Shown: positions 14,701 to 14,874 of the stretch, piece by piece | Numbering within the stretch: the stretch's first letter is position 1 | Layout: each line of letters opens with the position of its first letter | Assembly: GCA_938036925.1 (NCBI GenBank) | Contig: CALHVU010000042.1 | Location: 1-14,874, forward strand | DNA length: 14,874 bases | Source: an uncultured Atopobium sp. | Lineage (GTDB): Bacteria; Actinomycetota; Coriobacteriia; Coriobacteriales; Atopobiaceae | Reading direction: 5' to 3' | Made by a program: the position numbers and the translations under genes | Notes under the pieces: model-generated | What the model was told of the DNA's origin: nothing | The model's database searches: none | Seen by the model: only the letters and a program-made list of their open reading frames with translations

Positions 14701-14874
14701 CGAGCAGCGAAGCTACGTCCTCAAAGGGAACGTCGTCGCCAACGGTGAACGTTGCAGGAAGAAAATAGCCCGAACCAACAGGGGGAACTCTGCGCATCAG
14801 CGCGTGGGCGCTTGCGACCACAATGACCTTCTCGCCAGCGGAAAGCTTGGCGATGGCGCGACACCTGGCTCCAA
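11729..14874 (-). CDS. mfd: Transcription-repair coupling factor Mfd, 5' end cut by window
   Basis: Mfd is a DNA translocase that removes RNA polymerase stalled at lesions and recruits UvrA. The frame is open to the right edge, beyond the GTG at 14821, so the true start lies outside. About 1047 codons are present of a family size near 1150, so only the first part of the UvrB-like N-terminal region is missing. Visible parts, in order: UvrB-like domain (GTFHIHGDTVDIFP); RNA-polymerase-interacting CarD-like domain around 13740-13540 (KPGDYVVHATHGIAHF); Walker A GDVGFGKTE at 13270-13244; DEEQRFG at 12967-12947; motif VI region LYQLKGRVGRG; and the C-terminal TRCF domain with LPADFYLDEDYLPEVDRR. 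No truncation or frameshift is seen. It heads the operon with the dehydrogenase and mazG. Confidence 0.97.
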   Translation of the reverse strand, partial: GARCRAIAKLSAGEKVIVVASAHALMRRVPPVGSGYFLPATFTVGDDVPFEDVASLLVGMGYADTGEVDAPGTFHIHGDTVDIFPAQATSPVRIEFFGDEIDRIRRMVAATGQTIGAIDEVTVAPARELAFTKETIRRAEEALYTRAQENSALAADLELIQRGAQAPALERYLPVLYGSTASPLEHISSETLVVLAEPRSLFDDCQRAYDEISASAAASKVKLDGLYTDPKAMDFGSQQRLSFSSLLRTGTAVTSELSVVQPSIAGSDTKLLGRVRQLVQDRDAVVFAVPDRAAREHLKLLFSDESIAFEESLGTALENEPDQNGAYAPLKRGRVTFTDAPVPAGIIIPTANLAVLSVSDLTARSARNKKRSKRIDPTTVTFPFKPGDYVVHATHGIAHFTAIVRQEVAGRERDYFLLEYANDDKLYVPLEQVDRITRYVGPDGNNPRLTRLNTADWSRATNKARKSAKKLAFDLVDLYTRRASVPGYAFSLDTPAQEEMESSFPYQLTPDQESAVADIKLDMEARKPMDRLLCGDVGFGKTEVALRAAFKACQDARQVMILCPTTILAQQHYETFFSRFAPFELKVSVLSRFVTPAQQRKALEGFADGSVDVLVGTHRLLSADVNPHDLGLVIIDEEQRFGVQHKEQLKNMREQVDVLTLSATPIPRTMQMAMSGVRDMSLILTPPPGRKPVQVMVGEYNPDLVSAAIRSELEREGQVYYVSNRVTTIDEAVARVEEAAPEARVGVAHGQMSAREVENVMLAFQEHEIDVLVATTIIESGIDNSHTNTLIIEDSQRLGLAQLYQLKGRVGRGRQQAYAYFMFPAELPLTEEATERLTAINEFQDLGSGMRIAMRDLEIRGAGSLMGAEQHGNLSSVGFDLFTQMLGEAVAEARGESAELEQAEVTINLPADFYLDEDYLPEVDRRVLVYRRLAAATELSDVDALQQDTENSFGALPLAGKNLFDRARVRIRAQRLGATSVSLTNGRLVYLGVEIPREQALKLKGRGAIVYPKSHKLAYPFHRNEEQLMPAALGVLEELGGDDEVEE

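Overview
The window looks like a chromosomal segment of an actinobacterium, most likely a Coriobacteriia / Atopobiaceae-type organism. This rests on the mfd, mazG, ftsB/divIC and ppx gene order, on moderate GC (hand counts of single 60-base lines in the core genes run from about 26/60 to 37/60) and on protein style. Species cannot be fixed from the sequence alone. All core genes lie on the minus strand.

Right half (7419-14874), read right to left: a 5'-truncated mfd, a Gfo/Idh/MocA dehydrogenase, mazG, a short gap, an ftsB/divIC-type septum gene, a ppx/gppA phosphatase and a tRNA-Leu(UAA). Spacing is tight (2 nt, 5 nt, then a 1-nt TAATG overlap between ftsB and ppx), so this is one or two operons of repair, nucleotide-sanitation, division and stringent-response genes. 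A probable terminator follows the tRNA. Several of these proteins carry in-frame tandem-repeat or low-complexity insertions.

Middle (4612-7418): a two-gene minus-strand module of unknown function. It pairs a protein with two TerB-like segments, a Gly/Ala-rich hydrophobic stretch and a coiled-coil tail (335 aa) with an unrecognised 441-aa protein that begins 1 nt after it. Two near-identical perfect palindromes bracket the module. The remains of a small zinc-ribbon gene lie between it and the tRNA.

Left (1287-4123): an operon encoding a split transketolase. The N-terminal subunit is fused in one reading frame to a GntR/UTRA transcription factor, so one polypeptide appears to combine a DNA-binding metabolite sensor with half of a thiamine-diphosphate enzyme. 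The C-terminal subunit overlaps it by a few bases. Direct repeats in the upstream region could be its operator.

Two AT-rich stretches (1-1286 and 4124-4660; 20/60 GC at 601-660, 22/60 at 4381-4440) hold orphan genes: a partial unknown ORF running off the left edge, a small membrane protein with a four-cysteine outer domain, and a 94-aa unknown. The best candidates for something undescribed are the GntR-transketolase fusion and the TerB/441-aa module with its paired palindromes.
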